From Frankia alni ACN14a (lineage in GTDB: Bacteria > Actinomycetota > Actinomycetes > Frankiales > Frankiaceae), in contig NC_008278.1 in NCBI RefSeq assembly GCF_000058485.1, positions 248,001 to 312,000 on the forward strand: 64,000 nt of DNA, read 5' to 3'. This document shows positions 55,683 to 63,172 of this stretch, one piece after another (position 1 is the stretch's first letter; each line of letters starts with the position of its first letter). A program made the position numbers and the translations under genes. The notes under the pieces were generated by a model. That model was not told where the DNA came from, searched no databases, and saw nothing but the letters and a program-made list of their open reading frames with translations.

Positions 55683-57119
55683 ATGACGGTAACTGATCCT
55701 TTCGTCACGGTGGTGGGTGTTCCGGGGCCTGTGCGTCCGGTGGGCTATGTGCGTATCTCGTTGGATCGGGAGGGCGCGGGTCTGGGGGTTGCCCGTCAGA
55801 CTGCGGACTTGAACGATGTGGCGGATCGGCTGGGCCTGCCGCGTCCGGAGGTGGTGACGGACAACGACGTGTCGGCGTATTCGAAGAAGCGGCGTCCGGG
55901 GTATGAGGAGGTGCTGGCCGGGATCGCGTCGGGCCGGTGGAACGTGTTGCTGGTCTGGCATGTGGACCGGTTGACGCGTAGCCCGAAGGAACTCGAAGAG
56001 ATCGTGGACCTGGCGAATCGGACCGGGCTGCGTATCGAGACGGTCAAGGGCGGCCGTGTGGACCTGTCGACGGGTGAGGGCCGGTTGCACGCGCGGATCC
56101 TGGGCGGGTTGGCGCGGTATGAGTCGGAGCACCGTTCGGACCGGGTCCGACGGAAGATGTTGCAGAACGCCGAGGCGGGTTTGCCGCATGGGGGCATGCG
56201 GCGTCCGTTCGGTTATGAGCCTGACGGGATGACGGTCCGCCCGGCGGAAGCGGAAGTGATCCGCTGGGCGGTTGGTGGGGTGATCGCGGGCCGTCCGCTG
56301 CGCGCGCTGGTGGCTGAGTTGAACGATGCGGGCGTGGCGACGTCGCAGGGGGCGCGCTGGTCGTCGTCGACACTGCGGGGCATCCTGGTCCACGGGCGGG
56401 TTGCCGGGTTCCGGGTGCATCAGGGTCGGATCCTGGGCCCGGCGGCGTGGCCGGCGATCGTGGACGTGGCACGGTGGGAGTTGTGCCGGGCGGTGCTGAC
56501 CGATCCGGCGCGGCGGAGCTCTCCGGGGAACAAGCCGAACCGGTTGCTGTCCGGGATCGCGGTCTGCGGCCGGTGTGCGGGGGCGATGCGGTCGGGGGGG
56601 AACCGTGCCGGTCAGCAGATGTACCGTTGTCGGTCGCAGAACCATCTTCGGCGGCGGGGGGATCTCGTCGACGATGTGGTGACCCGGTTCGTGGTCGGCT
56701 GGCTGGCCCGCGACGGGGTGACGTTCGACGTGCCGGATGTCGCGGTTCCCACCCATGATCTGCGGGCGCGCGCCGATGAGGTCCGGTTGCGTATCAGTCA
56801 GGTCGAAGACGCCCTGGTCGGTGATCCGACCGATGATCTGCGGGATGTTTCCGTCGACGGGTTGAAGCGGAACCTGGCCCGGTTGCGTGGGAAGCTCGAA
56901 GACCTGGAACGGGACGAGAAACTGACGGTTCTGCCGTCGGCGTTGCATGGGGTGACGGCGGAGAACTTTCCCGGGCTGCCGTTGGATCGGCGGCGGAGCA
57001 TCGTCGACTACCTGTGCAAGGTCACGGTCCTGCCCACCAGTAAGGGCGGGCATGCGGGCGAAGAGTCCATTGACGTGATTCCGCATCCGGACCGTTTCCC
57101 GGCTGCGGTGGCGGCATAG
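55683..57119 (+). CDS. int: large serine integrase/recombinase
   Basis: 478 aa. Resolvase catalytic domain with nucleophile Ser26 in GYVRISLDREG, later RPGYEEVLAGIASG, VLLVWHVDRLTR and GGLARYESEHRSDRVRRK. Recombinase domain (RRPFGYEPDGMTVRP, WSSSTLRGILVHGRVAG), zinc-ribbon Cys (CGRCAGAM, then YRCRSQNH) and a coiled coil near 385-420 (DDLRDVSVDGLKRNLARLRG, KLEDLERDEK). Large serine integrases join attP and attB without host factors; excision needs a directionality factor, which may be one of the small element proteins. Gene start lies 43 bp from attL. Confidence 0.9.
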   Translation: MTVTDPFVTVVGVPGPVRPVGYVRISLDREGAGLGVARQTADLNDVADRLGLPRPEVVTDNDVSAYSKKRRPGYEEVLAGIASGRWNVLLVWHVDRLTRSPKELEEIVDLANRTGLRIETVKGGRVDLSTGEGRLHARILGGLARYESEHRSDRVRRKMLQNAEAGLPHGGMRRPFGYEPDGMTVRPAEAEVIRWAVGGVIAGRPLRALVAELNDAGVATSQGARWSSSTLRGILVHGRVAGFRVHQGRILGPAAWPAIVDVARWELCRAVLTDPARRSSPGNKPNRLLSGIAVCGRCAGAMRSGGNRAGQQMYRCRSQNHLRRRGDLVDDVVTRFVVGWLARDGVTFDVPDVAVPTHDLRARADEVRLRISQVEDALVGDPTDDLRDVSVDGLKRNLARLRGKLEDLERDEKLTVLPSALHGVTAENFPGLPLDRRRSIVDYLCKVTVLPTSKGGHAGEESIDVIPHPDRFPAAVAA

Positions 57120-57247
57120 CGTCGCCCATGACATCCCCGCGGGCAATGGACCGTGCGGGATTGGCAAGGAATAGGCGGCCCGGGACGGTGTTGCGAGCAC
57201 CAGCCCCGGGCCTTGATCCCAATCCTGAGCGAACAGGAGAGGAACCC

Positions 57248-57547
57248 GTGAGCATGATGCCAGAGGTGCGGATCGGTGGGGGTAGCCGGTCAACGGTGGG
57301 TGTGGATCTTCAGGCGCATCCGGGAGAGGCGGCGGATGTGTATCTTCCGGCGGCGGGTCCGCGGTTCTCGGTGCTGCGGCCGACGTTGATCCTTCCGGCG
57401 GGGGTGCGGGTGAGCGTGGCGTCGGACATGCCGTATGACGTGGCGGCGCGGTGGTGGGACTCGGTGACGGTGTCGGCGACGATGGCAAGTCAGTGGTACG
57501 CCTCGCACGTCAACGGCTGGCCGGGTGGGGGGCAGCAGAACAGGTAG
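57248..57547 (+). CDS. element hypothetical protein, 99 aa
   Basis: GTG 57248 with AGGAGAGG upstream; ATG 57254 also possible. Sequence has STVGVDLQAHPGEAADVYLP, FSVLRPTLILPAGVRVSVAS, and YDVAARWWDSVTVSA. Beta-rich, no known family. It follows the integrase by 128 bases and is closed by a strong terminator, so it could be coexpressed. A candidate excision factor by position only. Confidence 0.55.
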   Translation: MSMMPEVRIGGGSRSTVGVDLQAHPGEAADVYLPAAGPRFSVLRPTLILPAGVRVSVASDMPYDVAARWWDSVTVSATMASQWYASHVNGWPGGGQQNR

Positions 57548-57568
57548 CACGCGCACGGCGCTTCGGGC

Positions 57569-57596
57569 GGCCGGTAACCCTGCGGGGTTACCGGCC
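57569..57596 (+). terminator. strong hairpin terminator after the integrase and 99-aa gene
   Basis: Perfect 12-bp stem ggccggtaaccc / gggttaccggcc with a 4-base loop (tgcg), 21 bases past the stop at 57547. No U-tract, as is common in high-GC actinobacteria. Confidence 0.75.
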
Positions 57597-57948
57597 GTCG
57601 TCATGTCCGGGCCCGGTGCGCCCGGCGGCAGCGTCTCGGGTGCGCTGACAGGGGCGGGCTCGTCATCTGGGCGGGTCAGAGTCGTTCGGGGCGGCGATCC
57701 TCACCGGAAACGGCGCGCACACGGTGCTCGGGCGGCCGGAAGGGGCCCAGAGGCACCGGAAACCCGATGCCCTCCACCCTGAATCGTCACTTCCGTTTCG
57801 TTGCGCGCATGACGGAATGATGCGACGAAACGTTAAGGGGTGGGTGTTCCGGTGAGTCACGGGCGGTGCGCGCGGCTCGATGCCGTCTGAGCAGGAAGAA
57901 TACCCGTCCACGGGGCTACCGGGGCCTTGGCCGATGCGCGGTGCTCGG
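57597..57948. other. non-coding spacer before the 52-bp array
   Basis: About 350 bp without supported gene. Contains an AT-richer patch near 57790-57840 (cgtcacttccgtttcgttgcg, read in short pieces, then gacgaaacgttaagg) that may hold a promoter for the region to the right. Confidence 0.35.
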
Positions 57949-58444
57949 GTGGGGCGGCCGGTCGGGTTCGGGGGCGCGGGCGGCGCTGGGCTCGAGTCGG
58001 GTGGGGCGGCCGGTCGGGTTCGGGGGCGCGGGCGGCGCTGGGCTCGAGTCGGGTGGGGCGGCCGGTCGGGTTCGGGGGCGCGGGCGGCGCTGGGCTCGAG
58101 TCGGGTGGGGCGGCCGGTCGGGTTCGGGGGCGCGGGCGGCGCTGGGCTCGAGTCGGGTGGGGCGGCCGGTCGGGTTCGGGGGCGCGGGCGGCGCTGGGCT
58201 CGAGTCGGGTGGGGCGGCCGGTCGGGTTCGGGGGCGCGGGCGGCGCTGGGCTCGAGTCGGGTGGGGCGGCCGGTCGGGTTCGGGGGCGCGGGCGGCGCTG
58301 GGCTCGAGTCGGGTGGGGCGGCCGGTCGGGTTCGGGGGCGCGGGCGGCGCTGGGCTCGAGTCGGGTGGGGCGGCCGGTCGGGTTCGGGGGCGCGGGCGGC
58401 GCTGGGCTCGAGTCGGGTGGGGCGGCCGGTCGGGTTCGGGGGCG
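57949..58444 (+). repeat. tandem array of a 52-bp unit, about 9.5 copies
   Basis: Units start at 57949, 58001, 58053 and every 52 bases to 58417; the last is 28 bases long. Copies look identical. Each has G-runs (GTGGGG, GGG, GGGGG, GGG, GGG) and one CTCGAG palindrome. Because 52 is not a multiple of 3, all three forward frames stay open as permutations of one peptide; this is an artefact, not coding evidence. Iteron-like or structural role is possible. Confidence 0.9.
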
Positions 58445-58535
58445 CCGAGCGTCAAGAACGGACAGCGTCTCTTGTCGGCCCCTCCATTTTTTCGCCCTGT
58501 CCCGACGGCGCTTCGACTTAGCGGAGCGGTGGGCG

Positions 58536-58588
58536 CGTCAAGGGTCATCCGAAGGATGATCGCGTAGCGACGCGCAGCGCCCTTGACG
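58536..58588. repeat. imperfect nested inverted repeats after the array
   Basis: Outer arms cgtcaaggg (58536-58544) and cccttgacg (58580-58588); inner hairpin tcatcc-gaa-ggatga just inside the left arm, and cgcgtagcgacgcg further in. A third gcgtcaag copy lies near 58448. Could be an origin, transfer site or regulator site. Confidence 0.55.
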
Positions 58589-59317
58589 TGGTCGCCGGTC
58601 CGTTAAACGATCCGGCGCCAGCGGGAAAGGGGGAAACCGACCGCCGGTGACCGGCGTTCCCGATGGGGCTGGTGCCACTGTCTGCCAGGCTGGTAGCTGC
58701 TCCTCGTCGCGCCGGTCTCCCGTGTGGCCAGCACGCCCTGGACCCTATGATGGTGGACATGTCGTCCCGGCCGTCGCGACCTCTCCAGGTGGGGGTCGTC
58801 GCAAGTGTGACGGCGGCGGTGGCTGGCCTGTCGGGCTACGATTCGACGCCAACAGGTTTTCAGATCTCCATGCTCGTGATGAGCTCACTACTGACAGGGT
58901 GGCTCGGGTCCGATCTCGTAAGCCCCTTTTCAAAAAAGCCTTCGGTTCGCGCGTTACAGGGCATATTGCCCTGTAACGCGCTGATCGCTAGACCCCTCGA
59001 TAGAGAATAGCAACCGGACCGGGCTGTTAATGCCTAGATGTGCCCTGCTAAAAGAGATTGCGGGGGTTGTGACGCTCCGACGTGTCCGACGGGCCGACGC
59101 GCCCGCGGGGACGACGCCCCGACGGGGTGCCGACCGAAGGGAGGCGGGGCCCCGTCGCGGTGCGGCGGCATCGCAGGCGCGGCGCGCACGGCGGGGCGCG
59201 GCGTGTGCGGCACGGCCCCGGCGGCGGCCCGAAGGGCCGCCCTTGAAACCATGAAGAAAGTTCGCGATGGATACTCTCGGAGGTCGGTCGATTACTAGTG
59301 GTCCATCTTTGTGATCA
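58589..59317. other. region without a convincing gene, containing a large palindrome
   Basis: A frame at 58663-59010 has a hydrophobic middle (VGVVASVTAAVAGL, ISMLVMSSLLTGWLG) and might encode a small membrane protein. It has no clear ribosome-binding site and runs through the palindrome at 58949. A Cys-containing frame from 59038 (MCPAKRDCGGCDAPTC) lies in low-complexity DNA. Neither is supported enough to call. Confidence 0.35.
58949..58981. repeat. 33-bp near-perfect palindrome
   Basis: 15-bp arms gcgcgttacagggca and tgccctgtaacgcgc around a 3-base centre (tat). It is the strongest dyad in the window. It lacks a clear upstream gene to terminate, so it may be a protein-binding or recombination/replication site of the element. 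Confidence 0.8.
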
Positions 59318-59977
59318 TCAGGTGATCAGGCGGCCGGTGTATCCGGCGGCGACGAGGTCATCGTAGGCGTCCCGGACGTGGTCGGGGACCGGTTGCGGGA
59401 TGGCGTATCCGCGTTCGGCGTAGAGCCAGATGCGTTGGGTGTCGCCGACGAGCATGGACACGACCCGGTCGGTGTCGCCGATGCTGGCCATGTAGTCGTC
59501 CAGACTCATGGGCTGCGATGCGCACAGCACGTCGACGTCAGGCCACAGCTTCCGGCAGGTGGCGTAGGCGCGGCGCTGCTGGTAGGGCCGTGAGATCAGG
59601 GTGACGGACCTGGGTGTGATTCCGTGGGCGGTGAGGAGTTCGCGGGTGCGGGTGATGTTCTCGCCGGTGTTGCGTGCGGTCGGTTCGACGAGGATGGCGG
59701 TGTCGGGGACGTTGAGGGTGAGTGCGTGTTCGCGGTAGTGGACGGCTTCGCCGCGGGGGAACGTGGCGATGGTCGTGGGTGCGTTGGCACCGGTGAACAC
59801 GATCCGGGGGAACATGCGGCGGTGGTAGAGGGTGGCGGTGCAGGTGGCGACGCTGAGATCGTGGCTGCCTAGCCCTATTCCGATGTCGGTGGGGCGTGGG
59901 TCGTGGTGCATGTCGTGGTAGTTCCACAGCACGTCGACCGGGGTTCGTAGCGCGCTGGGCAGCGGGGTGGCGGTCAC
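59318..59977 (-). CDS. YdcF-like (DUF218) protein
   Basis: 219 aa from GTG 59977, which overlaps the GntR stop as GTGA. DUF218 features: VLWNYHDMHH, DIGIGLGSHDLSVA, RIVFTGANAP, PRGEAVHYREHAL, LVEPTARNTGENITRTREL, and LISRPYQQRRAYATC. YdcF-type proteins have a Rossmann-like fold; related domains act in vancomycin resistance or bind SAM. No transmembrane segment here, so it is cytosolic. Cotranscribed with the GntR gene. Confidence 0.7.
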   Translation of the reverse strand: MTATPLPSALRTPVDVLWNYHDMHHDPRPTDIGIGLGSHDLSVATCTATLYHRRMFPRIVFTGANAPTTIATFPRGEAVHYREHALTLNVPDTAILVEPTARNTGENITRTRELLTAHGITPRSVTLISRPYQQRRAYATCRKLWPDVDVLCASQPMSLDDYMASIGDTDRVVSMLVGDTQRIWLYAERGYAIPQPVPDHVRDAYDDLVAAGYTGRLIT

Positions 59978-60765
59978 GGGCGGCCTGCGGAGTCGGGGAT
60001 CTGGAACCGGTAGGACCAGGCGAACCGTGATGCCGGGTGCACGCCGATGGCGTATTCGACGGGTGTGTCCTCGGCGGTGAAGGTCGTCCGGTGCAGCTCG
60101 ACGACGGGTTCGCCGGGCGGGAGCTGCAAGGTTGCCACTTCCTCGGGGGTCGGCATCCGAGCTTGTAGTTCCTCGTCGATCCAGGCGGGTTCGAGGCCCT
60201 GGTCGGTCAGGACCCGGAATCCGCCACCTGGGCCGGCGGGGCCGGCGCTGTCGTCGGTCAGGTGGGTGCCTTCGACGTGTTCGGGTCGGTAGTAGCTGGT
60301 CAGCGTGTGCGTGGGCTGGTCGTGTTCGCGGATCAGGCGGGCGCGTTCGTAGACGTCGGCGCCCTGGTCCACGGCGAGTGCGGCGGCGACGTCGGGTGCC
60401 GCGGGAACCCGGCGGACCGTCTGCGTCTGGTCGCCGGGCTCCCAGCTCCGGCCGGATGCGACCCGGTCGGCGGCGAACGCGACCAGATCGGCACCCTGCC
60501 ATTTCGCCTTGTCGTAGCGGTCGATCCCGAGTCGGCGCAAGGGTGGCCGGGACCGAACGTAGACCCCGGCTCCTGCACGACCGCTGACCAGACCCTCTTC
60601 CTTGAGGCGGGTGACGGCGAGCCGTGCGGTCTCCGATGCAACGCCGTAGTGCCTGGCCAGTTCCGCGGTCGAGGGAAGCGCCGCCCCCGGAGCCAGGCGC
60701 CCGGACGCGATCTGCTCGCGGAGATCCGCCCAGATCCGGTCAGAAGCCCCACGCCTACTGCTCAT
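59974..60765 (-). CDS. GntR/HutC-family regulator with UTRA domain
   Basis: 263 aa. N-terminal winged helix IWADLREQIASGRLAPGAAL, PSTAELARHYGVASETARLA, LKEEGLVSGRAGAGVYV; C-terminal UTRA ligand domain (VYERARLIREHDQPTHTLTS, then PVVELHRTTFTAEDTPVEYA). KorSA-like GntR proteins repress transfer and excision genes of actinobacterial integrative elements. Three CCTAGG boxes lie just upstream of its start (60783-60845), suggesting control of itself and the divergent operon. Confidence 0.85.
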   Translation of the reverse strand: MSSRRGASDRIWADLREQIASGRLAPGAALPSTAELARHYGVASETARLAVTRLKEEGLVSGRAGAGVYVRSRPPLRRLGIDRYDKAKWQGADLVAFAADRVASGRSWEPGDQTQTVRRVPAAPDVAAALAVDQGADVYERARLIREHDQPTHTLTSYYRPEHVEGTHLTDDSAGPAGPGGGFRVLTDQGLEPAWIDEELQARMPTPEEVATLQLPPGEPVVELHRTTFTAEDTPVEYAIGVHPASRFAWSYRFQIPDSAGRP

Positions 60766-60782
60766 CGACCGAGTGTAGATGC

Positions 60783-60845
60783 TCCCTAGGAAGGTCTTGA
60801 CCTACCTAGGGAGGTGGGGGACGCTTAATACCTACCTAGGAAGGT
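60783..60845. promoter_or_regulatory. three CCTAGG-centred operator boxes between gntR and the divergent small-gene operon
   Basis: Boxes tccctaggaaggt (60783-60795), acctacctagggaggt (60800-60815) and acctacctaggaaggt (60830-60845). Cores CCTAGG begin at 60785, 60805 and 60835, that is 20 and 30 bases apart. The boxes are near-palindromic (ACCTnCCTAGGnAGGT). TTGACC at 60797 overlaps the middle box and could be a -35 element. Confidence 0.65.
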
Positions 60846-60921
60846 TGCTTCCTCTGGCGCTGCTGGCGCTGGCTGGAAGGCGGCCGACTCCTGTCGTCGT
60901 CTCCTCGGAAGGGGGCTGGTT

Positions 60922-61158
60922 GTGGCCGGGTGCGAAGCAGAGGCCGGCATTGCCGGGTCGGGGGGTGGCGTGCCGGTGGCCCCGGGGGTGCAGTGGGGGT
61001 TGGCGACGTTCGGCGCGGGGCGGCGGTTGGAGGGGCTGATTGGCCCGTTTGATTCGCCGGCGGCGGCGCAGCGTCACGCGCGGGAGAGGTGTTACGGGGA
61101 TTGGGTGGTGGCGCCGATGTTGTGCGTGACCGACGCGGAAGGGGTGGCGGTGCTGTGA
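60922..61158 (+). CDS. element hypothetical protein, 78 aa
   Basis: GTG 60922 after GAAGGGGG. Contains VQWGLATFGAGRRLEGLIGP, FDSPAAAQRHARERCYGDW and VAPMLCVTDAEG. A small alpha/beta protein typical of actinobacterial elements. The stop overlaps the next GTG (GTGA), first of three coupled genes under the CCTAGG boxes. Function unknown. Confidence 0.55.
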   Translation: MAGCEAEAGIAGSGGGVPVAPGVQWGLATFGAGRRLEGLIGPFDSPAAAQRHARERCYGDWVVAPMLCVTDAEGVAVL

Positions 61159-61658
61159 GCCTGATCGAGGGCGACGGTCCGGATGATGTCCGCTACCGGT
61201 GGTTGCCGGAGGTGGCGTTACCCGACACCGATGGTCTGCTGGTCTGCGCGGAACCGGTGTGGGACGGGCAGGCCAGGCGGCCGAAGATGGAAGCGGACTT
61301 CTGGCCGGTGGCGGCGGGGGTGCTGGTCGAGGCCGCGTTCGGTGCCGCCGGGCGGCCGGGGGTGATGGCGGTGGTCGTGCACCGCGGCAGTCGGGATCTG
61401 GTCGCGTCGCGCTTGGCGATGGTGGTGGGCCTGCGCCTGGCGGTGCGCTCCGCGCGGCGGGGGCTGGTCGTGTGCGGCGGGTCGTTGAACGGGTTGGACG
61501 CGACGTTTCAGGGGCGGCGGCCGGTGGCGCATGAGGTGCTCGTGTGGGAGTCGGGGGATGTCTGGGTGCCCCGGCGGGTGTGGGAGGTCATGGCACCGGA
61601 CCGGTATGAGCAGTGGATCAGCCGCCGGCAGATCCTCGGCCTGGGCCGGCGGCCGTGA
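61155..61658 (+). CDS. element hypothetical protein, 167 aa
   Basis: GTG 61155 in a GTGA overlap with the previous gene. Features: RYRWLPEVALPDTDGLLVCA, EPVWDGQARRPKMEADFWPV, GVMAVVVHRGSRDLVASRLA, GLVVCGGSLNGLDATFQ, VWVPRRVWEVMAP. No family recognised. Coupled above and below by 4-base overlaps, so part of one operon. Confidence 0.6.
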   Translation: MSLIEGDGPDDVRYRWLPEVALPDTDGLLVCAEPVWDGQARRPKMEADFWPVAAGVLVEAAFGAAGRPGVMAVVVHRGSRDLVASRLAMVVGLRLAVRSARRGLVVCGGSLNGLDATFQGRRPVAHEVLVWESGDVWVPRRVWEVMAPDRYEQWISRRQILGLGRRP

Positions 61659-62023
61659 CCGCGTCCGGCGGGCAGGCCAGTATTGGGCCGGAGGGTCTGC
61701 CGTCGCTGGTGGACCGGCTGCGGCTGGTGCTTTCCGCGCGGATCGCCGGGGAACTGCCCGACGCCGACCGCGCCACGGTGGAGGTGGTGGTGGGTCGGGT
61801 GTTGGCGTTGCTGGCCCGGTCGGCGGCGGTGAACCGGTCCCATCCGTTGGCGGACGCCACCCTGTATCTGATGGCGCACGCGTTGGAAGACCAGAGTCTG
61901 CACCGGTCGCTGACCGGTATTCGCTTGCAGCTTCCGGGGCTGACCGTGGACACCGCGACGTTCCGCAGTGAAGTGGAGTTCCTCCGTCGGATGGGTGGAC
62001 GCGAGGAACCTTCGCAGGAGTGA
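61655..62023 (+). CDS. element hypothetical protein, 122 aa
   Basis: GTG 61655 in a GTGA overlap. Helical: LPSLVDRLRLVLSARIAGEL, VEVVVGRVLALLARSAAVNR, DATLYLMAHALEDQSLHRSL, TGIRLQLPGL. No known motif. Last of the three coupled small genes. Confidence 0.55.
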   Translation: MTASGGQASIGPEGLPSLVDRLRLVLSARIAGELPDADRATVEVVVGRVLALLARSAAVNRSHPLADATLYLMAHALEDQSLHRSLTGIRLQLPGLTVDTATFRSEVEFLRRMGGREEPSQE

Positions 62024-62428
62024 TCGCGGCACTGTGAGCCGGTGACGGGTGAGGAGTCACGCCTGCCTGTCACCGGGGAGAGGACCCGCGCGTCTCGTCC
62101 ACGCGGCGGGCGTCTCTTCCCTCGTGATCGGCACGCAGGCCGGTCACGGAAGTCGGCCCCGGACTGGTAGGCGCCCCCTCGCCACCGGTCCGGGGCCGCA
62201 CTCGTGCCCAGACGAACGCCCGCACCCAGATCACGGCGGGGTGACGGCGGGACGGGCAGGGCGCGCCCCGGGGGTTCTCCGGAGCCCCTCCGGGTCTGGT
62301 CCGGGTCTGCTCCGCGTGCACTCCGGGCCGTCCACTCCGCGCGGGCTTCGGGCTGACGCGCGGTGTACTCCGCGTCTGCACCGGCGGAATTCCGTGGAAT
62401 AACCGAATCTGCACCGTTCAAAACCGGT
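62024..62428. other. about 400 bp without a supported gene
   Basis: Only GC-driven open frames. Near 62230-62360 are repeated short direct motifs such as ccgggtc and ctccgcg. A promoter for the genes to the right could lie near 62395-62420 (AT-richer ggaataaccgaatc). Confidence 0.35.
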
Positions 62429-62818
62429 ATGCGCGGCGGCAGGGTAGGTGGTGCGGGAACCATTCCGGTTTCCGCTTTTCCCCTCCCTGACCCCGGGGGT
62501 ATTCCTGTGCGCCACCGCCTTCTAAGCCGATCATGTGAACGGGCCCGGCGGGTACCGGCCATCGATCCCACCCCACCCGACGGGAACATACGTTCGATCC
62601 CGGTCGTTGGGGATGAGGCGGGTGGGGCGTTGGTCGTCCTGCCCCGCTTCGCGTGTGCTGTGACGCCGGGTGGACGGGCTACCTCGTGGGACCGCGGTGA
62701 CGGTCCGGGTCGGGCTCGGGGCGTGTCTCTGAGTGCCGTCCTGTTCCCGTCGACCCCCGTGCCTGCCGGTCGCGTGCGGCTGACGGGCGGGGTCCGCCTG
62801 GAAGCGGTGTTCCCCTGA
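62429..62818 (+). CDS. doubtful hypothetical protein upstream of a coupled gene
   Basis: ATG 62429 is the likelier start; the frame is open from 62363. The end, with ALVVLPRFACAVTPGGR and GRVRLTGGVRLEAVFP, stops at a TGA that shares a base with the next ATG (TGATG), which is the main reason to call it. The N-terminal part is low complexity. Confidence 0.3.
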   Translation: MRGGRVGGAGTIPVSAFPLPDPGGIPVRHRLLSRSCERARRVPAIDPTPPDGNIRSIPVVGDEAGGALVVLPRFACAVTPGGRATSWDRGDGPGRARGVSLSAVLFPSTPVPAGRVRLTGGVRLEAVFP

Positions 62819-63138
62819 TGCAAGGCCAACGTGACGGTGTGCACGGCTCCGACGGTGAGCCGAGGATCACCGGGGAGAGGTTCCTGCCGTTCGACGATGA
62901 ACCGGACGGCGGCCCGGCCGACCCGGATGGCGCCGTGGCGGATGCGGTGTCGACGATGGTGCAGCCGGCAGGATCGCCGGTGCCCGCGGACGGGCGGGCG
63001 GGTGGGCTGCCCCCCGCGGATAGATCATCGATGGCGGATCATGTCGCGCGGCTGCTCGCGCGTGCGCCGCGTCTGACCGACCGACAGAAGATGGATCTTC
63101 GTCGGATGCTGGGTCCTCCGCCCCGGTGGGGAACATGA
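62818..63138 (+). CDS. small acidic hypothetical protein next to attR
   Basis: 106 aa. Acidic middle (FDDEPDGGPADPDGAVAD) and a C-terminal helix pair MADHVARLLARAPRLTDRQK, MDLRRMLG seen at the end of small actinobacterial element proteins. ATG overlaps the previous stop. Ends 19 bases before the right junction. Confidence 0.5.
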   Translation: MQGQRDGVHGSDGEPRITGERFLPFDDEPDGGPADPDGAVADAVSTMVQPAGSPVPADGRAGGLPPADRSSMADHVARLLARAPRLTDRQKMDLRRMLGPPPRWGT

Positions 63139-63150
63139 TCGAATGGTGGT

Positions 63151-63172
63151 GCCTCAACCGAAGTGTGAGGCG
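63151..63172. other. right attachment site of the element (attR), inferred
   Basis: Element sequence (gcctcaa) meets host sequence (aagtgtgaggcgg) around CCG at 63158-63160, matching the CCG at 55638-55640. Joining host flanks at this triplet gives a continuous HNH reading frame. Confidence 0.5.

Larger units (their letters stand above)
55641..63157. mobile_element. about 7.5-kb element integrated by a serine integrase into a DUF222-HNH gene
   Basis: Bounded by the two halves of one HNH endonuclease gene, with a large serine integrase next to the left end. Cargo: a 99-aa protein, a 52-bp tandem array, palindromes, a YdcF-like protein with a GntR regulator, and at least four small proteins in overlapping order. 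No replication initiator, relaxase, FtsK/Tra translocase or phage structural gene was seen, so it is probably a mobilisable or satellite-like island. GntR regulators of this type (KorSA-like) control actinobacterial integrative elements. Confidence 0.75.

Noticed and set aside
55347-57488. 713-aa minus-strand protein opposite the integrase
   Set aside because: Only its last 98 residues are real (HNH fragment); the rest is antisense to the integrase.
57949-58444. CRISPR array
   Set aside because: The units abut directly with no variable spacers and no cas genes are present.
57866-58567. Long Gly/Arg-rich proteins in all three forward frames across the 52-bp array
   Set aside because: A 52-bp period rotates frames, so all stay open by chance; the peptides are permutations of one another and have no ribosome-binding site.
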